39,734 nucleotides of DNA from Candidatus Omnitrophota bacterium (lineage in GTDB: Bacteria > Omnitrophota > Gorgyraeia > Duberdicusellales > Duberdicusellaceae), in the NCBI GenBank assembly GCA_016932855.1, contig JAFGCB010000037.1, positions 1 through 39,734 on the forward strand, given 5' to 3'. How positions within the stretch are numbered: position 1 is the first letter of the stretch; every line of letters starts with the position of its first letter. The notes below the pieces were generated by a model, which was given only the letters and a program-made list of their open reading frames with translations, ran no database searches and was not told the DNA's origin. Positions 26,124-32,817 of this stretch are shown piece by piece. Both the position numbers and the translations under genes were made by a program.

Positions 26124-26849
26124 CTAGTTAGTTATACCGTGCCTATTAAGCAGGGCTTCAACCACTGCCGCCCTTGAGAAAGGCGCAAGCAGCTTGCCTA
26201 AAGCTCTGTTTATTTCGCTGGGCACTGTTGCCGGGACAACAACCAGGTCTCCGGGGGTAAGGGTTAAATCATCTTCGAGTATTCCTTTATAGAGCACGTG
26301 ATATAAATCGACCTTTGTATAAACAGCCTTCTTGATATCAGGCTTAATCACATAGGTCCTTCTTAAGGCAGCATCAGCCGTGGGAAGCCCTGCCGCAACA
26401 ACAGCATCCCGCAAGGACACAGCATCGCCCTTCATAGGATATTTACCCGGCTTTTTTAACTCACCTAGAAGATAAACAAACTTACTGCGATAAGCCGCAA
26501 TAGTCACGCTTACTTCAGGAACCTTGACATACTGCTCCAATCTCTTTACTAGAATCTCGGCTACCTGCTCCTTAGTAAGCCCCTCGACTTTTATGTCTCC
26601 CACGAATTTGTACTGAATATCTCCGTCCGGGCCCACAACAAACCTGCCGCTAAATTCAGGCTGATTGCGGACTACGACCTCAATGATATCTTCCTTGCCC
26701 AGAGTATATGACTCTCCTTCACCAAGAATCCCGGCTACCGGAGCCTCAACGCCTGAAGTCTCTTCTTCCTGGGCAACCGATATACAACAAAGGCCGAGCA
26801 TCAATACCGCCGTCAAACCCAAACTTGTTAAAAATTTTACTGAACCCAT
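26124..26849 (-). CDS. Wza-type polysaccharide export protein (first copy)
   Basis: A 241-residue secreted protein with a signal peptide ending near CCISVAQ, an acidic linker, a Poly_export domain (YTLGKEDIIEVVVRNQPEFS, then VGPDGDIQYKFVGDIKVEG) and an SLBB domain (KFVYLLGELKKPGKYPM). The double cysteine in the signal does not fit a lipobox well, so a soluble periplasmic or peripheral outer-membrane protein is more likely than a lipoprotein. Its C-terminus is longer than in the second copy (GKLLAPFSRAAVVEALL). GGAGG precedes the ATG. It begins 19 bases after the HTH gene, so the two are co-transcribed. Confidence 0.92.
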   Translation of the reverse strand: MGSVKFLTSLGLTAVLMLGLCCISVAQEEETSGVEAPVAGILGEGESYTLGKEDIIEVVVRNQPEFSGRFVVGPDGDIQYKFVGDIKVEGLTKEQVAEILVKRLEQYVKVPEVSVTIAAYRSKFVYLLGELKKPGKYPMKGDAVSLRDAVVAAGLPTADAALRRTYVIKPDIKKAVYTKVDLYHVLYKGILEDDLTLTPGDLVVVPATVPSEINRALGKLLAPFSRAAVVEALLNRHGITN

Positions 26850-26868
26850 AACTTTTCCTCCTTCTGGT

Positions 26869-27054
26869 TTAATGAAGAGTTTCGAAAAAACTCTTTATCT
26901 CGGCTAGCTGCTGGGGGTCATAAACTCGCCAGCCCCGCCAATCTCTTTTAGCCTTTTTTATTTTTCCCGCCTTCTCCCATCGCATAATGGTTTTAGGCAC
27001 TACCCCGAGTTTCCTAGCTACCTGAGTAATAGTCAATTTTCCGTTTTTAGCCAT
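26869..27054 (-). CDS. small MerR/BldC-like helix-turn-helix DNA-binding protein
   Basis: A 61-residue protein that is almost entirely a winged helix-turn-helix: KLTITQVARKLGVVPKTIMR (about 6-25), then WEKAGKIKKAKRDWRGWRVY with the wing, and a short C-terminal helix. There is no effector or dimerisation domain. This is the architecture of excisionase/BldC-type MerR relatives, which bind direct repeats. The ATG at 27054 has AAAGGAG seven bases upstream; a TTG at 27060 would place that site too close. It is the first gene of the EPS operon, and two ATGTCC direct repeats ten bases apart lie just upstream, so it may regulate the operon and itself (inference). Confidence 0.88.
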   Translation of the reverse strand: MAKNGKLTITQVARKLGVVPKTIMRWEKAGKIKKAKRDWRGWRVYDPQQLAEIKSFFETLH

Positions 27055-27078
27055 AAGCAACTCCTTTTTCTTCTACCA

Positions 27079-27103
27079 ATGTCCAGGTATGTCCTAGACA
27101 TAG
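27079..27103. promoter_or_regulatory. direct repeats and 13 bp palindrome before the HTH gene
   Basis: ATGTCC occurs at 27079-27084 and 27089-27094, ten bases (one helical turn) apart. The second copy is part of the palindrome ATGTC-CTA-GACAT at 27089-27101, and TAGACATAG (27095-27103) recurs at 27451-27459 on the other side of the gap. The site lies around the predicted transcription start of the EPS operon, where a bound repressor would act. Binding by the HTH protein is inference. Confidence 0.5.
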
Positions 27104-27109
27104 AGAATA

Positions 27110-27125
27110 AGCATTTCTTATGCCA
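27110..27125 (-). promoter_or_regulatory. candidate sigma-54 (-24/-12) promoter for the EPS operon
   Basis: Read on the minus strand the element is TGGCATAAGAAATGCT. TGGCA matches the -24 box and TGCT the -12 box, with the invariant GG and GC exactly ten bases apart; only the first T of TTGC is changed, to A. Transcription would begin near 27099, giving a leader of about 45 bases before the HTH start codon. No good sigma-70 promoter was found for this operon. Confidence 0.5.
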
Positions 27126-27460
27126 GTTAATCAACCCAATGAGACTTTAGTTTGTAACATGCTGGGATTCAACAAAAAAGGAGTGTAAATTTTTTCGACT
27201 TTTTCTGAAGGGGCTTTTAGGGATGATTTGTCAAGCGTTTTTTGTTGAGAAATGTAAACGTTTTCTTCTTATACAAGGCGGGCTTGCCTCAAATAATCCA
27301 TTACTACAGAAAAAGAACAAGGTCTAGCTGAGGCAACTAACCGATAAGGCCCGAAAAAATATCGAAAAAGAATAGTTATTCTAAAATAACCTGAAAAATT
27401 GCCTAACCTTAACTGACTCTAAGAAAGTTTAAAAAATCGGTCCATTGACTTAGACATAGG

Positions 27461-27478
27461 TGTTGAATAAATTCAACA
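27461..27478. promoter_or_regulatory. inverted repeat, candidate activator or repressor site
   Basis: TGTTGAAT and ATTCAACA are perfect 8-base arms separated by AA. The centre lies about 70 bases upstream of the predicted start of the rightward transcript, a typical activator position. A further half site ATTCAACA stands at 27167-27174, upstream of the sigma-54-like element. Confidence 0.5.
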
Positions 27479-27502
27479 TATTCACAAATATGCTATTTCC
27501 TG

Positions 27503-27532
27503 CTGAATGTCCGGCGTTTTTTATGATATAAT
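27503..27532 (+). promoter_or_regulatory. extended -10 promoter for the transglutaminase-like gene
   Basis: A perfect TATAAT at 27527-27532 is preceded by TG at 27524-27525 (TGATATAAT). The -35 region (CTGAAT at 27503-27508, 18 bases away) matches poorly, as is common for extended -10 promoters. Transcription would start near 27539. Confidence 0.6.
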
Positions 27533-27577
27533 AGTATTGAAAGGGTGAAATAGATGCAGGAAAACTAAAAAATCATT

Positions 27578-28507
27578 ATGGAAACTAGTAAAATGGCCAA
27601 ATTTACCCAAAAAATATCTAGACTAAAAGAAAAATTGATTTTTTATAAAGCGTTCACCTTGGGCCTTATTTTTCTAATCGTGGGCCTATTTTCTTTTATC
27701 GGCTTCAACTGGCTAAAAGAAAACACCTTAGAGCTAGGCATAACTGACATGGAAAAAGAAGCCCCCTATTACAAAGAAATAGCCGAAATTATAAAGCCCC
27801 TGCGATATTCGGGCCTTAATGATTTATTCCGGCCGGAAGTGTCCATTAGCCTTGATTTCGACGAGAAAACCTGGACTCTGCATAATATACACCGCTTCGA
27901 TAAAGACGGTAAAATAATCCTGGCTGACGGCCGTTTTGGTCTCTGCGGAGAACTTGCAGCCTATGTATACGATAAAATAAGTCCTCTATTTGACAACCGA
28001 TACAAAGTTGAATTTTTCCTGGTTGCCCAGGCAGATTACTTCCCGCCTCCCCATGGCTCGCATATCGTATTAAAGATCACTGACCCTGCCAGCTTCCCTA
28101 ACCGACAAAGCTATATCCTCGACCCTTCATTTCGCAGATACGGCAAGATGGAAAAATTCGAGGATTACATTTTCATCCACAACTACAGAATGCTTCCCTT
28201 TATGGCCGGCAACGACCCTGACGGAATCTTTTCTATTGACAGCCAAACCCCCCTATTAATCAAAAAACAGCATTCTCTGAACCTGGCGGTTGATTCGGCG
28301 GAAGGCAAGTTCGATAAGAATAATTTTGCCCTTGCCCTTACCGCCACCAAGCGCGGCAAATACTTTTCCCGGTTTATACTGGTGTTCCGTAAAAATAATG
28401 GGCTGGTGCAAAAATTTGAGGACAAAAAACTTGCTCTATCTATACTAAGCGAAGAGGAATACCGTAAACTATACGCTAGGCTACTTCATTTATTCGAAAA
28501 ACTTTAA
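27578..28507 (+). CDS. membrane-anchored transglutaminase/papain-like protein
   Basis: A 309-residue protein with one N-terminal membrane helix (about 26-44) and an extracytoplasmic domain. The order FGLCGELAAYVYDK (C123), GSHIVLKI (H162) and YILDPSF (D182) is the Cys-His-Asp triad of the transglutaminase-like superfamily, in the usual spacing. The 100 residues after it are a separate beta-rich region without a recognised motif. Such proteins are cysteine proteases or crosslinking enzymes; the substrate is unknown. ATGs at 27578 and 27593 are both possible: AGGAAA is 14 bases before the first and GGAA eight before the second. It is the only plus-strand gene supported in the window and diverges from the EPS operon. 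Confidence 0.75.
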   Translation: METSKMAKFTQKISRLKEKLIFYKAFTLGLIFLIVGLFSFIGFNWLKENTLELGITDMEKEAPYYKEIAEIIKPLRYSGLNDLFRPEVSISLDFDEKTWTLHNIHRFDKDGKIILADGRFGLCGELAAYVYDKISPLFDNRYKVEFFLVAQADYFPPPHGSHIVLKITDPASFPNRQSYILDPSFRRYGKMEKFEDYIFIHNYRMLPFMAGNDPDGIFSIDSQTPLLIKKQHSLNLAVDSAEGKFDKNNFALALTATKRGKYFSRFILVFRKNNGLVQKFEDKKLALSILSEEEYRKLYARLLHLFEKL

Positions 28508-28543
28508 AAACTCCCGGCCAAAAAAATAAACTTAAAACAAGTA

Positions 28544-29728
28544 TTATCCTTCATGCAGGACTCTGCTTGCGGCCCGGCGAATAGACCTTTCTGAAAACTT
28601 TTCTCTTATTTTCTCTATAGCGCCGTGAATCCTCTCCCGCCTATCGTCATCCTTGTCATCAAAAATGCTTTCCCTAAGCTCTGAAGGCGCTAAATTCGAG
28701 ACTTTAACGCCCAAAAGCCTTACTTTTCTTCCGCTTTTTTTAAAATTCTCAAAAAGATTTATAATCGCTTTATACATTACATCGACGAAATTGGTGGATT
28801 TAAGCAGGCTCACCGCGCGCGTGTAAGTGCTGAAATCCTCAAGGCGTATCTTCAAAGTAATAGTCCTTCCTTTCAGCCCGGCCTGGCGGAGCCTCTGCGA
28901 TACTTTCTCGCAAAGTACGAGTAAGCTTGTCTTGATAATTTCTCTATCCAGGGTATCCTGCATGAAGGTAATTTCGTTGCTTACGGACTTCTCCTCTTGA
29001 TAAGCCTCTACTTGCCGCCCGTCTTTGCCGTTCGCAAGCTTCCAGAAATATTCTCCGTTTTTGCCGAATACCTCGATAAGATCCTGCTTACTTCTCTTAG
29101 CTAAATCTCCTATTGTAATAATTCCCATATCATTTAAAACCGACTTACTCTTTTTTCCCAGCCCCGGCAACTTACCCACATCAAGCGGCCAAAGAAAATC
29201 AAGCAACTCCTCTTCCGAAACCACAACCAAACCGTCAGGCTTCTTAAGATCAGATGCGATCTTTGCCGCCATTTTTGTGGGAGCAAGTCCTACGGAACAA
29301 GTTAGATCCAGCTCTTCTTTTACGCGGGACTTAATTAGACGGCAGGTATTAAGAGGGGTTTTAAAAAGGTGAAAGCTTCCGGTAATATCCAAAAAAGCCT
29401 CATCAATACTTACCGGCTCGATATCAGGAGTAAATTGATAAAAAATCTCATTTATTTCTTCTGAAACTTTGACATATTTTTCCATGTCTACAGGAAGAAA
29501 TACTGCCTTGGGACACTTTTTATATGCGGTTGAAATCGGCATAGCCGAGGCAATCCCAAACTTTCTGGCCTCATATGAACAGGTTGAAACCACGCCCCGT
29601 CCCTTACCCCTCTTGGGATCAGCCCCAACAATTACCGGTTTGCCCCTTAGATATGGTTTATCCCTCTGTTCAATAGAGGCAAAAAAAGCATCCATATCAA
29701 CGTGGACTATGACTCTTTCTTTTGCCAT
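28544..29728 (-). CDS. dinB: DNA polymerase IV (Y-family translesion polymerase)
   Basis: A 394-residue protein with the full Y-family order. The palm carries HVDMDAFFASIEQR (catalytic D, steric-gate region F) and SIDEAFLDIT (catalytic D-E). Helix-hairpin-helix segments follow (LWPLDVGKLPGLGKKSKSVL), then the little-finger domain after about residue 240. It copies past damaged bases with low fidelity. The usual C-terminal clamp-binding peptide QLxLF is not clear; LRESIF near residue 357 may be a weakened form. It converges with the transglutaminase-like gene (36 bases apart, no clear terminator). The start lacks a Shine-Dalgarno sequence. Confidence 0.96.
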   Translation of the reverse strand: MAKERVIVHVDMDAFFASIEQRDKPYLRGKPVIVGADPKRGKGRGVVSTCSYEARKFGIASAMPISTAYKKCPKAVFLPVDMEKYVKVSEEINEIFYQFTPDIEPVSIDEAFLDITGSFHLFKTPLNTCRLIKSRVKEELDLTCSVGLAPTKMAAKIASDLKKPDGLVVVSEEELLDFLWPLDVGKLPGLGKKSKSVLNDMGIITIGDLAKRSKQDLIEVFGKNGEYFWKLANGKDGRQVEAYQEEKSVSNEITFMQDTLDREIIKTSLLVLCEKVSQRLRQAGLKGRTITLKIRLEDFSTYTRAVSLLKSTNFVDVMYKAIINLFENFKKSGRKVRLLGVKVSNLAPSELRESIFDDKDDDRRERIHGAIEKIREKFSERSIRRAASRVLHEG

Positions 29729-29729
29729 A

Positions 29730-29855
29730 AGTTGCGAATGGTTATTCGTTGTTTGTTGTAATTAGGGTAATGACCGATGTCGAATGACGAAGGAATTCCT
29801 AAAATCCCAATGTCCGATACTAACAATACTACCAGACAAATCCCAAACTCAAAAT
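29730..29855. repeat. degenerate heptamer array upstream of dinB
   Basis: The stretch can be cut into consecutive seven-base words that drift gradually: AATGGTT, ATTCGTT, GTTTGTT at the dinB end, then GACCGAT, GTCGAAT, GACGAAG, GAATTCC, and further on CCAATGT, CCGATAC, CCCAAAC, TCAAAAT. Period seven is the same as in the arrays beside the priming transferase, but the units are less regular. The rest of the gap to 29919 has a small hairpin (CCAAAA-AAGTC-TTTTGG, 29856-29872) and no gene. Confidence 0.55.
29755..29783 (-). promoter_or_regulatory. possible dinB promoter inside the heptamer array
   Basis: On the minus strand TCGACA (29778-29783, five of six to consensus) and TACAAC (29755-29760, four of six) are 17 bases apart, placing the start about 20 bases before the dinB ATG. 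No LexA-type operator was recognised. Confidence 0.3.
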
Positions 29856-29919
29856 CCAAAAAAGTCTTTTGGCCTCTTTGGAATTCGGGATTTTTAGACT
29901 ACCTAATACAAAATCTCGC

Positions 29920-30144
29920 TTAAAGGCCTGGTTTATCAATTTTTGAGACCTTTTTATCGCCTAGCGGCTCTCCGCAACGGGCGCATACATACTCATAAAG
30001 CTCGCCGTCAGGAAGAATAAGCAAAAGTCTTTCTCTAACCGGCATAGCGCTTCTGCAGCCTGGACAATACAGAGTGCGAGCCACGAAATCCTCATACTGG
30101 CCGGGGTTCTCTTGCTGATCATTATCGTAACCCTGATTAAACAT
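29920..30144 (-). CDS. small zinc-ribbon protein
   Basis: A 74-residue protein with an acidic, glutamine-rich N-terminus followed by a zinc ribbon. Its knuckles are YCPGC (about 27-31) and VCARCGEPLG (about 53-62), with a 21-residue beta hairpin between. The second knuckle plus LYEYVCARCGEPL resembles general CxxC zinc-ribbon domains of unknown role. AAGGA precedes the ATG at 30144. The gene stands alone behind the AsmA-like gene with its own extended -10 promoter. Confidence 0.7.
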   Translation of the reverse strand: MFNQGYDNDQQENPGQYEDFVARTLYCPGCRSAMPVRERLLLILPDGELYEYVCARCGEPLGDKKVSKIDKPGL

Positions 30145-30166
30145 CTTGTTTTTCCTTATTTTTCCT

Positions 30167-30175
30167 ATTATACCA
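30167..30175 (-). promoter_or_regulatory. extended -10 element for the zinc-ribbon gene
   Basis: TGGTATAAT reads on the minus strand 22 bases before the start codon, leaving room for the AAGGA ribosome-binding site in a short leader. No clear -35 box is present. Confidence 0.55.
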
Positions 30176-30226
30176 AAAAGCCAAAAATTAACATCTTATA
30201 GAAACTGAACTTGGTGACCTGATTAC

Positions 30227-32263
30227 CTATTTGGCGGAAATAGACTTAATAATCTTTTCTAGTTTTGCCTCGATGCTTCTTTCGATAAAGTCAGGGATAG
30301 CTTTTTTAAGGCCGAGCTTGAAATCGGATTCAAGCCAGTGAATATTCATAGCTCGCGCATCCCCGGAAAGCTGAAAATCAAAACTAAGTTCGGAAAAATC
30401 AGGTCCCAGAAGCTTAAGGAGAGAATTGAATTTTACGGACTCCTCAAGAAGCCGGCGAGAAAGAACCAGAGAAAGCTTACTGGAAACCAGGTCATCTTCG
30501 TCAACGCCGAAATAGCCTTCGATGCCTACATCCTGCGAAATCAAATTAATGTTTTCCAAACGAGCGCCTTCATTATCGACGGAAAACCGGGTTGAGATCT
30601 TATCAAAATCAAGTTTTGAAAACTGTTCCAGCTTAAAAAAATTGGCCAGCCACTTAAAAAACTCAAGATTATCCAGGTATCCCTCGTCAATGAAAATCTG
30701 TCCGTACAGACGCGTCTGGGGATAATTGCGGTATTGAATCTGGCTGTTTAGTTTTCCCTTAACTTTTGAAAAATGGGACAACAAGGAATCCATCTTCTCG
30801 GCGCTTACATTCCTTATCTTAACGGTAAAAAAATTCCGGAAAGGAAAGTGCGTTATATCCAGAAAGCCTTTTCCCTCTAAATATCCGTCGGCCAAGCGAG
30901 AATCAAAAGAAATAAGTTTAGTACCTGCGCTTCCGAAATCAAACAAAAAATCCAATTCCTTGAAAAACAAAGAATGCCGCCTTGCGCCTGCTATATATGA
31001 AAGAATAACTCTTTCTATATCCACATTTAACCTTTCCGCTTCAACTAAGGATAAACTAGCCCCCTTTAATATAGCTTGAAGCCTGTCTTTAGACTTTAAA
31101 CCTCTTGTCTTTCTTAAAAAACCAAGCTCTGCTTCAGCGTCAACTTTACCTTCGTTAAAACTTCCTGCTAATTTCAGGTCAAAGCTTCTGGGGTTTTCGT
31201 ATCGCTTGGATTCAGCCTGGCCGGGATAAGAAGAAAAGGCAATATCCCAAGATCGCGGTTTAGAAAGATTAATAATCCCGCTTGCGGAAAAAGGTATATT
31301 ATCAACGTAAAAACTTATATCTTCTATATAGATATCAGGAAAATTAAACTTAAAACTGCTGTCAATATCAACAATGTTCAAATGAGCCGGGGCTAATCTC
31401 ACGGGCCTAACAGTTCTATATCCCCAAAACAGCATCTTAAGAGTCTGGGTAAAAGTAAGAGTGTGCTTCTTAACCGCCGCTACTTTAAAAAAATTATATA
31501 TCGATGAAAAACCCTTAAGCTTCATAGCATCTCTTCGCATCATGCCCCAAAGTTTTAAATATGAATTTTTTTTCACCAGCTCTAAATCCTGCACTTCAAA
31601 ACCTTTGGGAGTGAAAACACCGCTCAGGTTATACAATAAAGGATCGACTTTAAATCGCAGCGTGTAGCTGTCCCCGTTTGTAAACTTCCGGCTCTCCATA
31701 CCAAAAGACCCAAAAACCGACACGAATCCCTCTTCTATCTTGAAATCGCTTTTTGCCATCAAGTATGTTGTGTTTTCTTTTGTCCCGGGAAAACGCAGGA
31801 AAGCATCACTTAAAATAACGTGGGCTTTTTCCACCCGGGGCAAGCTTGCGATCAAAGTCAAGATATAGGATGGGTTTTCTCTTAAAAAAGAGGAACAGTT
31901 AAAATAATCAATGTCAGCTCTATTTAAGTAGATTCGCTCGGGCACGAATCTTCCGCTTCTTAGGAATTCTCCTAAAGAAAATACTATCCTTACATTATCC
32001 AAAGAGATAAGCCTGGCCTCCTGCAGGCCGGCCTTAGCGGGTATAACTACATCTTTGAAAACGAATGTATTAAAAGGAAGGTATAAGGTACTGCCCATGG
32101 ATATACCCGCAGCGAAGTATTTACGTGAATTTTCTTCGAGAGCCTTCCTTGTTCCGGCTAATAAAAAGTTGGCTACGGCCGTAATAATTACAGCTAATAA
32201 GACTGCGCCGAAGAAAAATAAAGATAATGATCTAAAAAAGTATTTTCGTAAATAACTTCTCAT
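30227..32263 (-). CDS. AsmA-like envelope protein
   Basis: A 678-residue protein with one N-terminal membrane helix (about 13-35, FFFGAVLLAVIITAVANFLL) and a long beta-rich extracytoplasmic body. An AsmA-family C-terminal region lies at about 490-640, including DFDKISTRFSVDNEGARLEN and LSFDFQLSGDARAMNI. Such proteins are thought to form groove-like bridges that carry lipids between membranes; that role is known for large members (TamB, YhdP) and only inferred here. It ends in a charged helix (IERSIEAKLEKIIKS). The start overlaps the TPR-like gene by 32 bases, so the two are co-expressed. No ribosome-binding site is visible. Confidence 0.78.
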   Translation of the reverse strand: MRSYLRKYFFRSLSLFFFGAVLLAVIITAVANFLLAGTRKALEENSRKYFAAGISMGSTLYLPFNTFVFKDVVIPAKAGLQEARLISLDNVRIVFSLGEFLRSGRFVPERIYLNRADIDYFNCSSFLRENPSYILTLIASLPRVEKAHVILSDAFLRFPGTKENTTYLMAKSDFKIEEGFVSVFGSFGMESRKFTNGDSYTLRFKVDPLLYNLSGVFTPKGFEVQDLELVKKNSYLKLWGMMRRDAMKLKGFSSIYNFFKVAAVKKHTLTFTQTLKMLFWGYRTVRPVRLAPAHLNIVDIDSSFKFNFPDIYIEDISFYVDNIPFSASGIINLSKPRSWDIAFSSYPGQAESKRYENPRSFDLKLAGSFNEGKVDAEAELGFLRKTRGLKSKDRLQAILKGASLSLVEAERLNVDIERVILSYIAGARRHSLFFKELDFLFDFGSAGTKLISFDSRLADGYLEGKGFLDITHFPFRNFFTVKIRNVSAEKMDSLLSHFSKVKGKLNSQIQYRNYPQTRLYGQIFIDEGYLDNLEFFKWLANFFKLEQFSKLDFDKISTRFSVDNEGARLENINLISQDVGIEGYFGVDEDDLVSSKLSLVLSRRLLEESVKFNSLLKLLGPDFSELSFDFQLSGDARAMNIHWLESDFKLGLKKAIPDFIERSIEAKLEKIIKSISAK

Positions 32264-32765
32264 CTATATAAAATTCGACCTTATCGATATAATATATGGC
32301 TTTATGATGCTTATACAGAGGTGAGCGGTATTGGTATTTTTTAAATACCCTAAATAAAAAACTTTGCTGTTTAAAGGTTATTATTTCCTTTCTCAGCTTT
32401 TTTACAAAATCCTCTTTTTCCTTGGCTTGGCAAATCTTAAGAAGATAAACCAAGGCAAACAGCCTCGCTCGGGAGTCGGGGTATTTACTTATAAATTGGG
32501 TAAAAGACTGGGATGCGTCAGTATAATCGCCGATTAAATAATAGTATTCAGCTGTGCCGAAAAGAGCTTTTTCTGCGAGTTTAGAATCGGGGCATTTATC
32601 CAGAAGGGAAGAAAAATAAAGAAAGGCGAAGTCAATATTGCCGCACTGGGCGGCCTTTACTGCCTTGGAATACAAGACGCCCTCTTCAGAGGCATAGGCA
32701 GAAACACAAAACAAGCAAAAAACTAGAACAGAGATAAAAAAAGTATTTAATCTCCTGCTTCTCAT
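32232..32765 (-). CDS. secreted TPR-like protein
   Basis: A 177-residue protein with a signal peptide ending around VSAYASEE, followed by about three helical repeats typical of BamD/YbgF-type TPR proteins (CGNIDFAFLYFSSLLDKCPD, GDYTDASQSFTQFISKYPDS). No lipobox is present. The C-terminal 50 residues are basic. It probably mediates protein contacts in the periplasm and may partner the AsmA-like protein, whose start it overlaps. No Shine-Dalgarno sequence precedes the ATG; an extended -10 lies 12 bases upstream. Confidence 0.72.
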   Translation of the reverse strand: MRSRRLNTFFISVLVFCLFCVSAYASEEGVLYSKAVKAAQCGNIDFAFLYFSSLLDKCPDSKLAEKALFGTAEYYYLIGDYTDASQSFTQFISKYPDSRARLFALVYLLKICQAKEKEDFVKKLRKEIITFKQQSFLFRVFKKYQYRSPLYKHHKAIYYIDKVEFYIDEKLFTKILF

Positions 32766-32776
32766 GAGGTTTTATT

Positions 32777-32785
32777 ATTGTATCA
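32777..32785 (-). promoter_or_regulatory. extended -10 close to the TPR gene start
   Basis: TGATACAAT on the minus strand ends 11 bases before the ATG at 32765, so transcription would begin about five bases ahead of it. No ribosome-binding site fits, suggesting a near-leaderless message. Confidence 0.45.
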
Positions 32786-32817
32786 AAAAAAGGGGGGCAA
32801 AGGAATGGAATAATCTT

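Larger units (their letters stand above)
27061..27577. other. AT-rich divergent regulatory region, no gene supported
   Basis: A 517-base gap separates the HTH/EPS operon (leftward) from the transglutaminase-like gene (rightward). It holds the sigma-54-like element, the extended -10 promoter and the operator-like repeats listed separately. Other structures are an 8-base inverted repeat TTGCCTCA/TGAGGCAA (27284-27291, 27329-27336) and a 6 bp AT hairpin at 27375-27390. No convincing RNA gene is seen. Confidence 0.6.

Noticed and set aside
27229-27234. Perfect minus-strand TTGACA as a sigma-70 -35 box for the EPS operon
   Set aside because: No acceptable -10 lies 15-19 bases downstream.
27223-27327. 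34-codon plus-strand frame in the divergent regulatory region
   Set aside because: No convincing domain, only a weak GGGG/AGGG before the ATG, and no promoter found for it. AT-rich intergenic DNA often gives frames of this length.
27554-27568. Four-codon leader frame (MQEN) before the transglutaminase-like gene
   Set aside because: Too short to separate from chance, with no run of regulatory codons and no attenuator hairpins.
28508-28543. Bidirectional terminator between the transglutaminase-like gene and dinB
   Set aside because: The 36-base gap has A-runs but no inverted repeat able to form a stable stem.
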